A DNA stretch of 35,767 nt from Planctomycetota bacterium (GCA_002746535.1 NVWA01000024.1:60642-96408); one strand, 5' to 3'; counted from the stretch's first letter, positions 26,951 to 34,567 are shown. Notes: generated from the letters alone by a model not told the origin. Numbers and translations: made by a program.

Positions 26951-27284
26951 GCAGGCTCTCCAGGGGATTAAGTTAATTGTAAGGTAATGCAGGAAGGTAA
27001 TTGAGTACTCGTTTATAACGACAATCAAAACCATGTATAGTTGATTTTTCAATTTACTCAACAAATCATATTCCTTTTTATTTTTATTCAAAACCCACAG
27101 ACCTCTTTAACCTAGTACAGCAATTTGCTTAGATTTATGTATGCCATGAGCTTACTTAAAACAATTTGTATGGATAAACAAAATAAAAGGGATTTAAAAC
27201 AAACAATTGCTCATCTTTTTTATCCTGCTTATCCATGCAATTATTTTATTGCTTGCTAACCCTCTTCGAGACACTGCCCTATAA
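26951..27284. other. Intergenic region, 334 bp
   Basis: This lies between the preferred GH42-like start and the stop of the HTTM gene. The frame upstream of the GH42-like start (to 27091) is open but has no signal-like or family-like content. ATGGATAA at 27170-27177 is inverted as TTATCCAT at 27229-27236, too far apart for a terminator. An own promoter for the GH42-like gene is likely here. Confidence 0.45.
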
Positions 27285-28652
27285 TTAGTCTTTTAATGGA
27301 ACAATCCAATTTGCAGGAAAAAGGGAAGATTTTATTTTTGTCAAATCTGCCTTTGGATCTATGAGATATTGTTTTTCTCTACCATTTAGACCACACCGAG
27401 CACTTACTCTAACCTCGACAGGTGAATCATTTTGAGGGTTTTTTATTTTTTGTAAATAATGGGCAAATTGAAGTATTAATTCAGGTCTAGCACCCATCTT
27501 TCTTGATTGCCAAGATTTTAAATATTTCTTTGTATCAACAAACCATTCCCGTCCGCTAGCCACATCCTTTATATAAAAGCGAATATCGGTGGATTTACTT
27601 CGTAGCTTCATATGCCATGAAAACAAATGACCTTCTTCTGTCCAACTCACATTTCCTGGGTACAAAAAATGTCGAAACGGAACTAATAACTGAATAGCAA
27701 TAAAACAGACTAAAACGGTCAAAAGTATTTTCTTTTTAATCGTAGAAATATATTGATTCGGATTATCACTAACCGAAGAATCAGGTAATCCGTCTGTTTT
27801 AAAAAAAGAAAACTTTTGTATTAAATCAACTGGCCAATTAGGTGCAAAAAAAATGGTTGTCATAGCCATTGCAAACCAAGGGAAAATGCCAATTTTAAAA
27901 AGAAATGCATTCGTGAGATGAAATAGAACTGCGACTATAAATGCTATTACACGTGTTCTTTTATATAATAGAAAAAATACTATCAATAAGTCAAACAATA
28001 ACCCACCATAGCAAAAAGATAAAATCACCCACTCTTCCGTGAAGTAATTACCAATTATTGGAAAATCTGTCCTCTTAGATAACCAATAGCCAAATGGTTT
28101 GCCATGAAGCCAATCATAATTTAATTTCGACAGACCAGCATAACAGTATACGATACCAAGTTGAACACGTAATACGTATAAAGACCATATTGGGCAGGTG
28201 TTAGATTTTATTTTTGGCTTACGTAAAGAATCTAGGGAAAAAGCATGGTGTGCTGGAACAAGAACCATTAAAAAACAGACAAGAATTACAAAATAAAAAT
28301 GATTTAAATATCTAGCTTGCTCTAGTAAAAAACAATAAGTGAAACCAAATAAAAAAATAAAAACACTTATTCTGTAGAAAAGTCCGAGCATTATGCACAT
28401 CGATGCCATACCCAGCATAAACCATAATAAATGCATTTGTGGGCCGGGAAGAGGCTCTACCCATTCAAACCCAAAATACTTAAAATGGAATTTAGGCTCA
28501 ATCCAATAGCGATAGATCCAATTTTTAGTAAAATACCTAAAAACTTCCCATAGCAATATACCTCCAAAAGCAATTCTGAAAATTATAAGCCAAGCTATAC
28601 TAACAGGTGCAAAAAGATTGTTCGTAAATCTCAAAGATGAAATTGAATTCAT
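27285..28652 (-). CDS. HTTM-domain, vitamin K-dependent gamma-carboxylase-like membrane protein
   Basis: A 455-residue integral membrane protein matching the bacterial HTTM/VKGC-like group. The membrane part (residues ~20-345) contains ARYLNHFYFVIL, where N117-H118 corresponds to the Asn-His near the active site of human gamma-glutamyl carboxylase, and YAGLSKLNYDWLHGKPF, where K176 aligns with the catalytic Lys218. HLTNAFLFKIGIFPW also matches the family. The C-terminal ~110 residues (PGNVSWTEEGHLFSWHMKLR; LILQFAHYLQKI; LIDPKADL; NWIVPLKD) are the conserved soluble tail of bacterial members. Human GGCX is longer (~758 residues); about 450 is usual for the bacterial type. Its biochemical role in bacteria is not established. 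Its start overlaps a small upstream ORF by ATGA, and a signal-bearing GH42-like gene follows. Confidence 0.85.
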   Translation of the reverse strand: MNSISSLRFTNNLFAPVSIAWLIIFRIAFGGILLWEVFRYFTKNWIYRYWIEPKFHFKYFGFEWVEPLPGPQMHLLWFMLGMASMCIMLGLFYRISVFIFLFGFTYCFLLEQARYLNHFYFVILVCFLMVLVPAHHAFSLDSLRKPKIKSNTCPIWSLYVLRVQLGIVYCYAGLSKLNYDWLHGKPFGYWLSKRTDFPIIGNYFTEEWVILSFCYGGLLFDLLIVFFLLYKRTRVIAFIVAVLFHLTNAFLFKIGIFPWFAMAMTTIFFAPNWPVDLIQKFSFFKTDGLPDSSVSDNPNQYISTIKKKILLTVLVCFIAIQLLVPFRHFLYPGNVSWTEEGHLFSWHMKLRSKSTDIRFYIKDVASGREWFVDTKKYLKSWQSRKMGARPELILQFAHYLQKIKNPQNDSPVEVRVSARCGLNGREKQYLIDPKADLTKIKSSLFPANWIVPLKD

Positions 28653-28804
28653 TCTTGTCTACTTAAACTAAACTGAATTACTTGCTCAATATAATACCAC
28701 TTACTAGCTTGAAAATTCTCAGACATAAGAATAGTAAACCTACCATGTATTATCCCAAGTACAGCAATAAAGGTAACGATAGAAGATAATATTTTTTTAA
28801 ACAA
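28649..28804 (-). CDS. Small membrane peptide translationally coupled to the HTTM gene
   Basis: A 51-residue ORF begins at TTG 28804, preceded by AGTGAG about 7 bases upstream, and its TGA stop overlaps the ATG of the HTTM gene (ATGA, 28649-28652). Residues 5-20 (ILSSIVTFIAVLGIIH) form one hydrophobic helix. The rest is polar (MSENFQASKWYYIEQ, then VIQFSLSRQE). The exact 4-base overlap and the ribosome binding site argue for translation and coupling rather than chance. I do not recognise a family. It may be an accessory subunit of the HTTM protein, or a coupling leader. An in-frame stop lies three codons before the TTG, so no longer version exists. Confidence 0.55.
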   Translation of the reverse strand: MFKKILSSIVTFIAVLGIIHGRFTILMSENFQASKWYYIEQVIQFSLSRQE

Positions 28805-28862
28805 GGCAACTCACTAAAGGTAAAGTAAAACATTATACCAACCTTTGCGATTAGATTAAATG

Positions 28863-29156
28863 AATGATCGGCATTAGCTGGTGTTTATCTTAGATTTAAG
28901 AAAGATTAATTCAATTAATCGCATGGCGGTAGCCAGTGCTTATCTTAGACTCAAAAAGAATCGGCAGTCCGTAGGAGCCGGAGCCGCTGGCTCTTGTAGA
29001 AATTGTAGAATTATTTTAACTTATAGCCATTAAGATTTCATTTTATAATTTTAAAGTATTTGCTGTGAGAATTTTTACAAGAGCCAGTGACTCTCGCTCC
29101 CAGAGGCTGGCGCCTATAAATAAAATCTATGGTAAACACGGCTGGTGCCCATCATT
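28863..29156. repeat. Nested inverted-repeat element, ~294 bp
   Basis: In the 642-bp gap 28805-29446. The outer arms are 28863-28889 and 29131-29156 (imperfect, about 20 of 26 matching). The inner arms are 28974-29003 and 29071-29100, with 25 of 30 positions matching and a perfect 12-bp core CTGGCTCTTGTA. A further partial copy of the left outer arm lies at ~28924-28950 (GCTTATCTTAGA-like). No transposase is present. The overall size resembles the element at 2.1-2.4 kb, but the sequence is different. The rest of the gap up to 29380 shows nothing recognisable. Confidence 0.7.
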
Positions 29157-29382
29157 TATCTAACATAGATATTAAAGACAAACTCTAGTATCCAGAGGCA
29201 TCAAGGTAATCATCTTTTAATAAGTCTTAAACCTTTTTCAATTTAAACAGATAGTATTGGTATTAAATACTTTGCATTATAAGAAAGTTGCTATACTATT
29301 TTTCGAAATACAAGACATAGTAAGTAATCACCTTTATAGAAAGTGTCATTTTAGGGGATTATTTTAAACCTAAGAATGTGTT

Positions 29383-29418
29383 AACTAAATGGCGATATGC
29401 GTTTATGCGTATTTAGTT
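29383..29418. promoter_or_regulatory. Inverted repeat upstream of the lipoprotein gene
   Basis: AACTAAAT (29383-29390) is inverted as ATTTAGTT (29411-29418), enclosing two ATGCG motifs (29397-29401 and 29405-29409). It lies 29 bp before the lipoprotein start codon, between promoter and ribosome binding site. It could be an operator or a 5'-UTR hairpin. Confidence 0.35.
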
Positions 29419-29446
29419 CATAAAATCAGATTATTGAAAGGGAAAA

Positions 29447-30106
29447 ATGAATATGATTAAGAATTTTATAACGGTATTTTTTTTGGTAAGTTTTACCGCA
29501 TGTGGAAGTAGTGGTGGATCAAGCGCAACAGTTATCGATATCGACAGCCTGGCTGCTGCTGCAAAATTAGATGCCCCTTGGGCTGGAGAAACTGAAGGAA
29601 CTTTAGATGGAAGTAATTCTATTTCAATATCAGATGAAATTGTATTTGCAATAGATGTAGTGTTTAGTGAAGCTAATACATTTGATGCACAACTTGGACC
29701 AAATGTAAATGAGGTGATAGAGATAAATAAAGTTATCACTAGTAGCAAAGGTGGTTCTGCTAATATCAAAGGTACACTAACTTTTACTAGTGGAGCAGAC
29801 ACATTTCCTTTTTATCAAAAAATAGATTTGGCAATTGATTTTTCTGGATACACACAGACCTCAATTGCTTCAAGTGAAAATGACATTTCTTTGCATGGTT
29901 CATTTACCTACACTGGTGGCGGAACATTCTCATCTCTTTTGTCTGTGGATATTGATAGAATAATTGATGGTGGTTATTCATATAAAGATAGTAGTGGTGT
30001 ATATAATATTGCAACAAAAATTGTCACATTTGATTCTCTTGAAAACGCGGCAACTGTCAATAAAACAAGGAAGTACACCGTTAACGGTCAAAAATACACA
30101 AAATAA
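29447..30106 (+). CDS. Probable lipoprotein of unknown function
   Basis: A 219-residue protein with a lipoprotein-type leader MNMIKNFITVFFLVSFTAC-G: basic start, hydrophobic core and Cys19, although the -3 residue is Phe rather than the usual Leu. A flexible GSSGGSSA tail follows the Cys. The mature part is Ser/Thr/Gly-rich and beta-predicted (GTLTFTSGADTFPFYQKIDL; GSFTYTGGGTFSSLLSVDID), suggesting a lipocalin-like or beta-sandwich fold, but I cannot name a family. GAAAGGG lies 5-6 bases before the ATG. It stands alone between a repeat-rich gap and the recombinase remnant, so it may be part of mobile DNA or ordinary surface-protein cargo. Confidence 0.65.
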   Translation: MNMIKNFITVFFLVSFTACGSSGGSSATVIDIDSLAAAAKLDAPWAGETEGTLDGSNSISISDEIVFAIDVVFSEANTFDAQLGPNVNEVIEINKVITSSKGGSANIKGTLTFTSGADTFPFYQKIDLAIDFSGYTQTSIASSENDISLHGSFTYTGGGTFSSLLSVDIDRIIDGGYSYKDSSGVYNIATKIVTFDSLENAATVNKTRKYTVNGQKYTK

Positions 30107-30350
30107 AATTGCGAATTCTGGGGCGCTTTTATAGTCGCTTCATGTTTTAGTTATTTAGTCTGTAACCTTTTGAAGGAATGAATCTAAAAAGAAGTTTTAT
30201 TTTTTTAAGTTCAAACTTCAGTGCTTGAAAAATATTTTGTAATTTCAAATGTTGTAATTACGGCACTATGCCAAATTAGTGATTACTGAGCGTAAATACT
30301 TTTATGGCTTCTCCTCAATTTAAAAATTAAAAAAGGATCTAGCCCTAGGT

Positions 30351-31406
30351 TTAATCTATATATGACTCATCTTCATCTAGCTTGTAATAGCTATCAATCA
30401 AGATCTTAATGTCATGGTCTCCTAGCCATTCCTTCAAGACTAAGGCAGGAACTCCACTATTAGCCATGTATGAAGCAAAGAACTTTCTGAATGAATGCAC
30501 GCATCCTTTTATCTCAAGTTCTTTAATTAATTTCTTAAGCCTTTTGTACAAATTTTTACTAACTAGTTTGGCATTAATATCTTTGCTGTAGCCTTTAAAA
30601 ACAAAACCTTTCTTCTTAAACATATTACTGAGTATATTCTTTACTCTACTATGCATAGGTATGATTCTGGACTTCTTATTTTTAGTAGGATCTGAATTAG
30701 TGGATAACACTTTAACGGTTTCTTTTTCCAAGTCTATTTCTTCCCAATCTAGCCTACATAGTTCAGATATTCTAAGTCCGGTAAAAGCCAAGAATTCAAA
30801 AACTGGCTTGTCTTCTGGTTTAGCTATTTTTAGAATTTCATCTAATTGAACTTCAGTAAACCAAGGCCAAGGTTTTTCCGCCTTTGGTCTTTTAAATTTA
30901 GCCATTGAAAAGGGTTTATCTTTTAGGACACCAATTTCTTTTAAATAAGACCCAAATTAAAAAATTCTGCTTGTTTCAAAGAACCTTGTGCCTTCACAAA
31001 TATTATCGGCCCTAAACTTTCTGTAGCTTTGTAGCACTCTTTGATTAAGTTGCTGACAACTTCTAACTCTTTGACTTGTACAAAAAGATTCAAATTTATT
31101 AAAAATATTTGTATATCTTCTTAACGTAGCCTCGGATCTTCTTTCACTCCTCAAGTGATCCAAGTAATCACTGGTAGCTTCAGAAATTGTTTGTGGCAAA
31201 TTCAAATTGCCCTCATCAATCAGAGAGTCAATTGGATTCTTACTTAATTCCTTAGCTAACTCTATGGCTCTACCATAGTGAGATGTTTTAAGGCTCTTGT
31301 CTACTTTCTTACCATCTACTTTGTAACTACAGTACCATTTACCTTTTTCTTTTCTTTGGTAAATCCTAATATTATCTGTTACTTCAAAGCTGTTTATTCT
31401 CTTCAT
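30351..31406 (-). pseudogene. Tyrosine recombinase/integrase interrupted by an in-frame ochre codon
   Basis: Two open segments, 30957-31406 (149 residues) and 30351-30905 (184 residues), lie in the same frame. They are separated by one TAA at 30957-30959 and 17 sense codons (FGSYLKEIGVLKDKPFS), so a single substitution would restore a 351-residue protein. The N-terminal part has the SAM-like core-binding domain (SEATLRRYTNIFNKFESF). The C-terminal part is the catalytic domain: Arg in TGLRISELCRL, HSFRKFF (H-x-x-R), GDH and the Tyr nucleophile in DSYYKL. Its length is normal for a phage-type integrase. It overlaps the excisionase-like gene by ATGA. It could be a pseudogene, a sequencing error, or rely on stop readthrough or re-initiation at ATG 30905. 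The remaining ORF has the entire catalytic domain. Confidence 0.8.
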
Positions 31407-31672
31407 AAAGTTTCCTTTTCTAAGAAAGGGAACAATTCAGCAAATAGCTTTTCTTTATTAATGTATAGCCTCTTGCCCATTTTACCGGAACAATTATCAA
31501 ATCGTCCAAGGGTAGACCACTTATACACAGTGTTAATAGATACATTAAAAAGTTCAGCCACTTGCTCTAAAGAGAGCACTTCTGGTAATGAATTTTTATC
31601 TTTTGAATTATCAAGGAGCTTTGAATCAATTTTATTATTATCTTTGAATGTGATTTTTCTATTTGTTTTCAT
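31403..31672 (-). CDS. Excisionase/MerR-like helix-turn-helix protein
   Basis: An 89-residue protein whose residues ~30-80 match the HTH_17 excisionase-like DNA-binding fold: VLSLEQVAELFNVSINTVYK followed by WSTLGRF and a wing ending KMGKRLYINKEKL. The N-terminal ~28 residues are polar and Lys-rich. AAGGA lies 7 bases before the ATG. Its TGA overlaps the integrase ATG at 31403-31406, giving the compact operon usual for Xis/AlpA-Int modules of integrative elements. It likely controls recombination direction or integrase expression. Two unrecognised genes are divergent from it across a 210-bp regulatory region. Confidence 0.75.
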   Translation of the reverse strand: MKTNRKITFKDNNKIDSKLLDNSKDKNSLPEVLSLEQVAELFNVSINTVYKWSTLGRFDNCSGKMGKRLYINKEKLFAELFPFLEKETL

Positions 31673-31828
31673 TCTATTTCCTTAAATAATATAAAATTCA
31701 TAGTACCTAATCGTTCATCAATGCGTTCATTAATTATTTTCTCAGAACCAACTCAAAATTCTTTCCATGCATACCTTATAATATTAGAATAATCAAATGC
31801 CGTTTAAGAGATTTTTAAGATTGAGTGC

Positions 31829-31858
31829 TTTGGCGCGTTTTGGCGCTTATTGGCACAA
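31829..31858 (+). repeat. Three 10-bp-phased TGGC(G/A)C motifs
   Basis: TGGCGC at 31831, TGGCGC at 31841 and TGGCAC at 31851 follow T-rich bases and repeat with exact 10-bp spacing, one per helical turn. They lie between the excisionase-like gene and the plus-strand gene at 31883. A promoter-proximal regulator site or a small origin-type iteron set are both possible. Confidence 0.5.
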
Positions 31859-31882
31859 AATCAGATATAAGGAGAACTTGGA

Positions 31883-32209
31883 ATGAAGCAAAAGTTGACT
31901 TGGGAAGGGCATTATTCAGACATCTATAATTTAATCTCATCAAAATTAGGTTTTCACGTAAACAAAAAAGAGGTCTGTTGCCAATCAAGTAAAGATATTT
32001 TGCGTGAAGCTCCTAAAGGCCCAACAGCAAGGTCCTTTGATAGAATGTTTAGTGATGTAGGTGTTAAACAAGAACAAGTGGTTTTATTAGATGAGAGACT
32101 CGATCAGTTGATAGATAAATTGGGTCTTTCTCAAAGAGTAGGTGAGCAATTAATATCCGGTGCTGAGTTTAAAAGTATTGTGGCGGTAGAAAAAGGCTTA
32201 ACAAATTAA
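31883..32209 (+). CDS. Unrecognised 108-residue protein of the integrative element
   Basis: ATG 31883 has a strong ribosome binding site (AAGGAG, 9 bases upstream). The protein is mixed alpha with no signal peptide or membrane segment. It starts MKQKLTWEGHYSDIYNLIS and contains a Lys/Glu-rich C-terminal half (EQVVLLDERLDQLIDKLGLS). Residues ~42-55 (SKDILREAPKGPTA) are loop-like. I cannot assign a family. It is followed after 14 bp by the gene at 32224 and preceded by three phased TGGCGC motifs, so it is probably the first gene of the element's cargo operon. A DNA-binding or toxin/antitoxin-like role is only a guess. Confidence 0.6.
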   Translation: MKQKLTWEGHYSDIYNLISSKLGFHVNKKEVCCQSSKDILREAPKGPTARSFDRMFSDVGVKQEQVVLLDERLDQLIDKLGLSQRVGEQLISGAEFKSIVAVEKGLTN

Positions 32210-32223
32210 TTAATGACTTTACC

Positions 32224-32742
32224 ATGTTTGAGGCAGCAAGTAGAAAGGACCGTGCTATTCCATTTAAGAACTCACTTGAAGAAAACTCTTCACAGATACT
32301 AAAAGATATGGATGATTTCGAATCATCGCTTATATCAATGGTTGGAGTGGAAACTCTTAAAGGTTATTGCAATATCTTTTTACAGGATTGTCGTGTTTTA
32401 TATGATGATGGGCTCTGTTTTGAATATTTAAAATATTTTAGTTCAGCGAAAAAATTTGATAAACTTAAAGATGATCAAATTTTCAATTCAATCAAGTTAA
32501 GACTAGAACCGGATGCGCTATATAAAAAAGATGATCGAGAAGGATGGGGGAGAAATGGTCAAGAAATTATTGGGGATTCGAACCCTATAGAACATAAAGA
32601 GAAAATGGATTTAATTCAATCAGTATTCACAGAGTATGAAGTGTCTCTTATAAAAAGCCAGCATGAGTTTATTGAAGCAAGAGATTTCTTGCAGGAAAGA
32701 ATGAAATGGAGTATGGACTCATTCATGAAGTATTTCAAATAA
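32224..32742 (+). CDS. Unrecognised 172-residue protein of the integrative element
   Basis: An acidic, largely helical soluble protein without signal or membrane segments. No Shine-Dalgarno sequence precedes ATG 32224, and only 14 bp separate it from the upstream stop, so translational coupling to the 31883 gene is likely. Visible features are a central loop KKDDREGWGRNGQEIIGDS and a C-terminal coiled-coil-like helix (SQHEFIEARDFLQERMKWS). I recognise no family. Together with the gene at 31883 it forms a two-gene unit divergent from xis/int, a position commonly used by mobile elements for accessory functions such as defence; this remains untested. Confidence 0.6.
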   Translation: MFEAASRKDRAIPFKNSLEENSSQILKDMDDFESSLISMVGVETLKGYCNIFLQDCRVLYDDGLCFEYLKYFSSAKKFDKLKDDQIFNSIKLRLEPDALYKKDDREGWGRNGQEIIGDSNPIEHKEKMDLIQSVFTEYEVSLIKSQHEFIEARDFLQERMKWSMDSFMKYFK

Positions 32743-32747
32743 AGAAA

Positions 32748-32876
32748 TTAAAGTTTAGGTAAAAAGACATCGAAAAGCTGACCAGTAACCCGACCAAGAG
32801 CGTAAATCAACAATCCGATACCTAATAAAGAAGCAAGAATAGTTGTGTACGCTGGAACTTGGTCGGTACTGCACAA
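32748..32876 (-). CDS. Doubtful small membrane-helix ORF
   Basis: From TTG 32876 to TAA 32748 reads a 42-residue peptide with one convincing hydrophobic helix (AYTTILASLLGIGLLIYALG) followed by GQLFDVFLPKL. The frame extends a further 8 codons upstream without a standard start. The ORF at 32894-33100 ends just before it in another frame, so the two may be pieces of one frameshifted ~115-residue protein with a C-terminal anchor. No ribosome binding site was seen. Confidence 0.3.
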   Translation of the reverse strand: MCSTDQVPAYTTILASLLGIGLLIYALGRVTGQLFDVFLPKL

Positions 32877-32893
32877 CTTGTATTTCGATTCGG

Positions 32894-33100
32894 TTAATAC
32901 TCTCTACTAAATTTTATGTCTGCGTTCTTTAGCATCATTGGGATTTCGTTGTCATACTGCTTGTAGAGCACAACCTCCTTAACTTTTCTAAAATCTTTGA
33001 TCTTGTTGCCAAAGAGTGAGATAGTGTTTTGATGACCAGAAGAGATTCGTTCTATGGCATCAGTGAAATTTGCGATGTAGACTTTCTTGTATAGGTTCAT
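32894..33100 (-). CDS. Doubtful 68-residue ORF
   Basis: ATG 33100 opens a 68-residue basic peptide (MNLYKKVYIANFTDAIERIS, then KIKDFRKVKEVVLYKQYDNE) without a Shine-Dalgarno sequence. Composition is protein-like, but no family is recognised. Its stop precedes a different-frame open segment encoding a membrane helix, which may be its lost C-terminus. Confidence 0.35.
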   Translation of the reverse strand: MNLYKKVYIANFTDAIERISSGHQNTISLFGNKIKDFRKVKEVVLYKQYDNEIPMMLKNADIKFSREY

Positions 33101-33405
33101 AGCGAAGATAATTAAATTTTATTTAGCTTATTAAGCTAGTACTTTTATTTTCTTAAAATTTGGTTCTTTAGTATTCTATAGGTTATATTTTTAGAATTAT
33201 AGAAGTATTTATTAATTTTTTAATAAAAGTTAAAAATAATCAAAAAGCTTCATTAACATTGTTATATATGATGCTCATAAATGTTTACTGATAATAATTC
33301 TCAACTGTAAAATTAAGAGCTAACCATTTTTATACATTTCAATGTTTAGACTTTCACAAAACCACTGGTACAATCACCATCACATTCGATGGATACATAG
33401 TAATT
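33101..33405. other. Intergenic spacer with cassette-like features
   Basis: This 305-bp AT-rich spacer precedes the GNAT gene. It contains GTTATAT at 33261-33267 (integron core-site-like) and the 18-mer TACTGATAATAATTCTCA at 33286-33303, repeated exactly at 34632-34649. AAGAGCTAACC and ATGTTTAGAC further on also recur in similar order in the 34568-34895 spacer. No gene is seen. Confidence 0.5.
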
Positions 33406-33870
33406 ATGTACTACAAGCGTCATGCGTATAACATGAATATAGAAGAAATAGTTACAGAAAATATTACAGAGTTTGCCGAACTATTTGCAAACACCTTCAG
33501 TCTTCCTCCTTGGAGTGAGGGGTGGTCTATCGACAGCTCATCGGAGAGATTGGGCTGTTTTAGAAATACGCCAAACTTTATTGGATTAGCCGCTTACGAA
33601 GAGAAAAAACTCTTAGGCTTCATCTTTGGAAACTACGAACCTTACTTGGACTACAAGCTTTTCAATCTCAAAGAGATGTGCGTAAAACTAGAATATCAAC
33701 GAAAGAGCGTTGGAACAAAACTTCTCACTAAACTCCATGAGATATTGTTGTTGCAAAACATTTCGAGGGTCAACTTGCTAACTAGGTCAGATAGTATGGC
33801 TGAGAACTTTTACTTAAAAAACGGCTACTACAAGTCAAAGGTTATGGGACTCTACATCTTCAAGTTATAG
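33406..33870 (+). CDS. GNAT-family N-acetyltransferase
   Basis: A 154-residue GCN5-related acetyltransferase. Motif A is present as EMCVKLEYQRKSVGTKLLTK, whose Q-R-K-S-V-G-T matches the acetyl-CoA pyrophosphate-binding Q/R-x-x-G-x-G/A with Val before the Gly. Motif B is near RVNLLTRSDSMAENFYLKNG with the expected F-Y-x-K-x-G-Y. An in-frame ATG at 33433 (MNIEEIVTENITEF) is an equally plausible start; neither has a clear ribosome binding site. Small lone acetyltransferases are common in integron cassettes and resistance gene pools, and this one is the first of three same-strand single-gene units with repeat-bearing spacers. The substrate is unknown. Confidence 0.8.
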   Translation: MYYKRHAYNMNIEEIVTENITEFAELFANTFSLPPWSEGWSIDSSSERLGCFRNTPNFIGLAAYEEKKLLGFIFGNYEPYLDYKLFNLKEMCVKLEYQRKSVGTKLLTKLHEILLLQNISRVNLLTRSDSMAENFYLKNGYYKSKVMGLYIFKL

Positions 33871-33918
33871 TTTCAATTTCAATACAAAATTCCCCATTAA
33901 AATGCGTCGAACAAACGT

Positions 33919-34043
33919 ACATAACTAGTCGGTCCAGCGGACACTTTTAAACAATTGCCTTTATGTTATAATATAAAATTCATCATCAGTTCGCACTACG
34001 CAGGGTAGTCCTCGTAAAGTGATGCGGAATTAAATCGTTAGAA
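33919..34043 (+). other. Candidate attC-like recombination site after the GNAT gene
   Basis: The segment starts with ACATAAC (R''-like) and ends with GTTAGAA (34037-34043, R'-like), 125 bp in all, in the attC size range. The 5' half, ATAACTAGTCGGTCCAGCGG followed by ACACTTTTAAACAATTGCC, is like the left half of many cassette attC sites as I remember them. The interior folds: CATCA/TGATG (33981-33985 with 34020-34024) encloses ACTAC/GTAGT (33995-33999 with 34005-34009). L boxes are not clearly complementary, so it may be degenerate. Confidence 0.38.
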
Positions 34044-34057
34044 CAGAAGGAGAATAA

Positions 34058-34567
34058 ATGAGATTAGTACTTTTAATAATTATCGTCATTGGAAGTTTGT
34101 TATCTTTTTTCATAACCACAAGCCAAGCAAAAGGAAAAAAAGTGAAGGAAAATGAAATTAAACCTGCGACTCATTCGTGGGTAATCCCCTTCATTACTGT
34201 AAAAAATGTTAAAAAGTCATTAAAGTTTTATGAAAAATGCTTTGGTTTTAAAACTGCTTATAAAAATGAAGTAAAAGGCGAAATCGTTCATGCTGAAATG
34301 AAATATAATGACCAAATCGTTTTATTACTAACTCCAGAGGGGCAACATTCTAAAACAGCCAAAACCCCACTAAATTCTAAAACAGAATCAGCCACGCTAA
34401 TTTTTCTTTACATAAAAAATGTCGATGAAGTCTTCAGAAAATGTTTAAAGAATGGGGCAAAAGAAAAGATAAAACCAAATACAGTCCCATGGGGAGAACG
34501 ACAATGCCACATCTTAGATATTGACGGTCATAGCTGGCAACTTTCAGAATTAGTGAAGAAAAAATAA
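34058..34567 (+). CDS. Exported glyoxalase/bleomycin-resistance (VOC) fold protein
   Basis: A 169-residue protein. Residues 1-24 are a signal peptide (MRLVLLIIIVIGSLLSFFITT, then SQAKG). The rest is a vicinal-oxygen-chelate domain: PFITVKNVKKSLKFYEKCFG opens the first beta-alpha-beta unit, EIVHAEMKYNDQIVLLL the first sheet, and FLYIKNVDEVFRKCLKNGAK, with WGERQCHILDIDGHSWQLSE, the second unit. The potential metal ligands include H in the AEM strand region, and E in the WQLSE end. VOC proteins of the PhnB/YdcH type are usually cytoplasmic, so export is unusual. AGAAGGAG gives a strong ribosome binding site. It is the second of three cassette-like units. Confidence 0.78.
   Translation: MRLVLLIIIVIGSLLSFFITTSQAKGKKVKENEIKPATHSWVIPFITVKNVKKSLKFYEKCFGFKTAYKNEVKGEIVHAEMKYNDQIVLLLTPEGQHSKTAKTPLNSKTESATLIFLYIKNVDEVFRKCLKNGAKEKIKPNTVPWGERQCHILDIDGHSWQLSELVKKK

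Noticed and set aside
26951..27091. N-terminal extension of the GH42-like frame to 27091
   Set aside because: The internal ATG 26950 starts a clear signal peptide with GGAGAG upstream; the extension would bury the leader.
31829..31858. TGGC motifs read as a sigma-54 promoter for the 31883 gene
   Set aside because: No TTGC-like -12 box has the right distance; exact 10-bp phasing fits a repeated binding site better.
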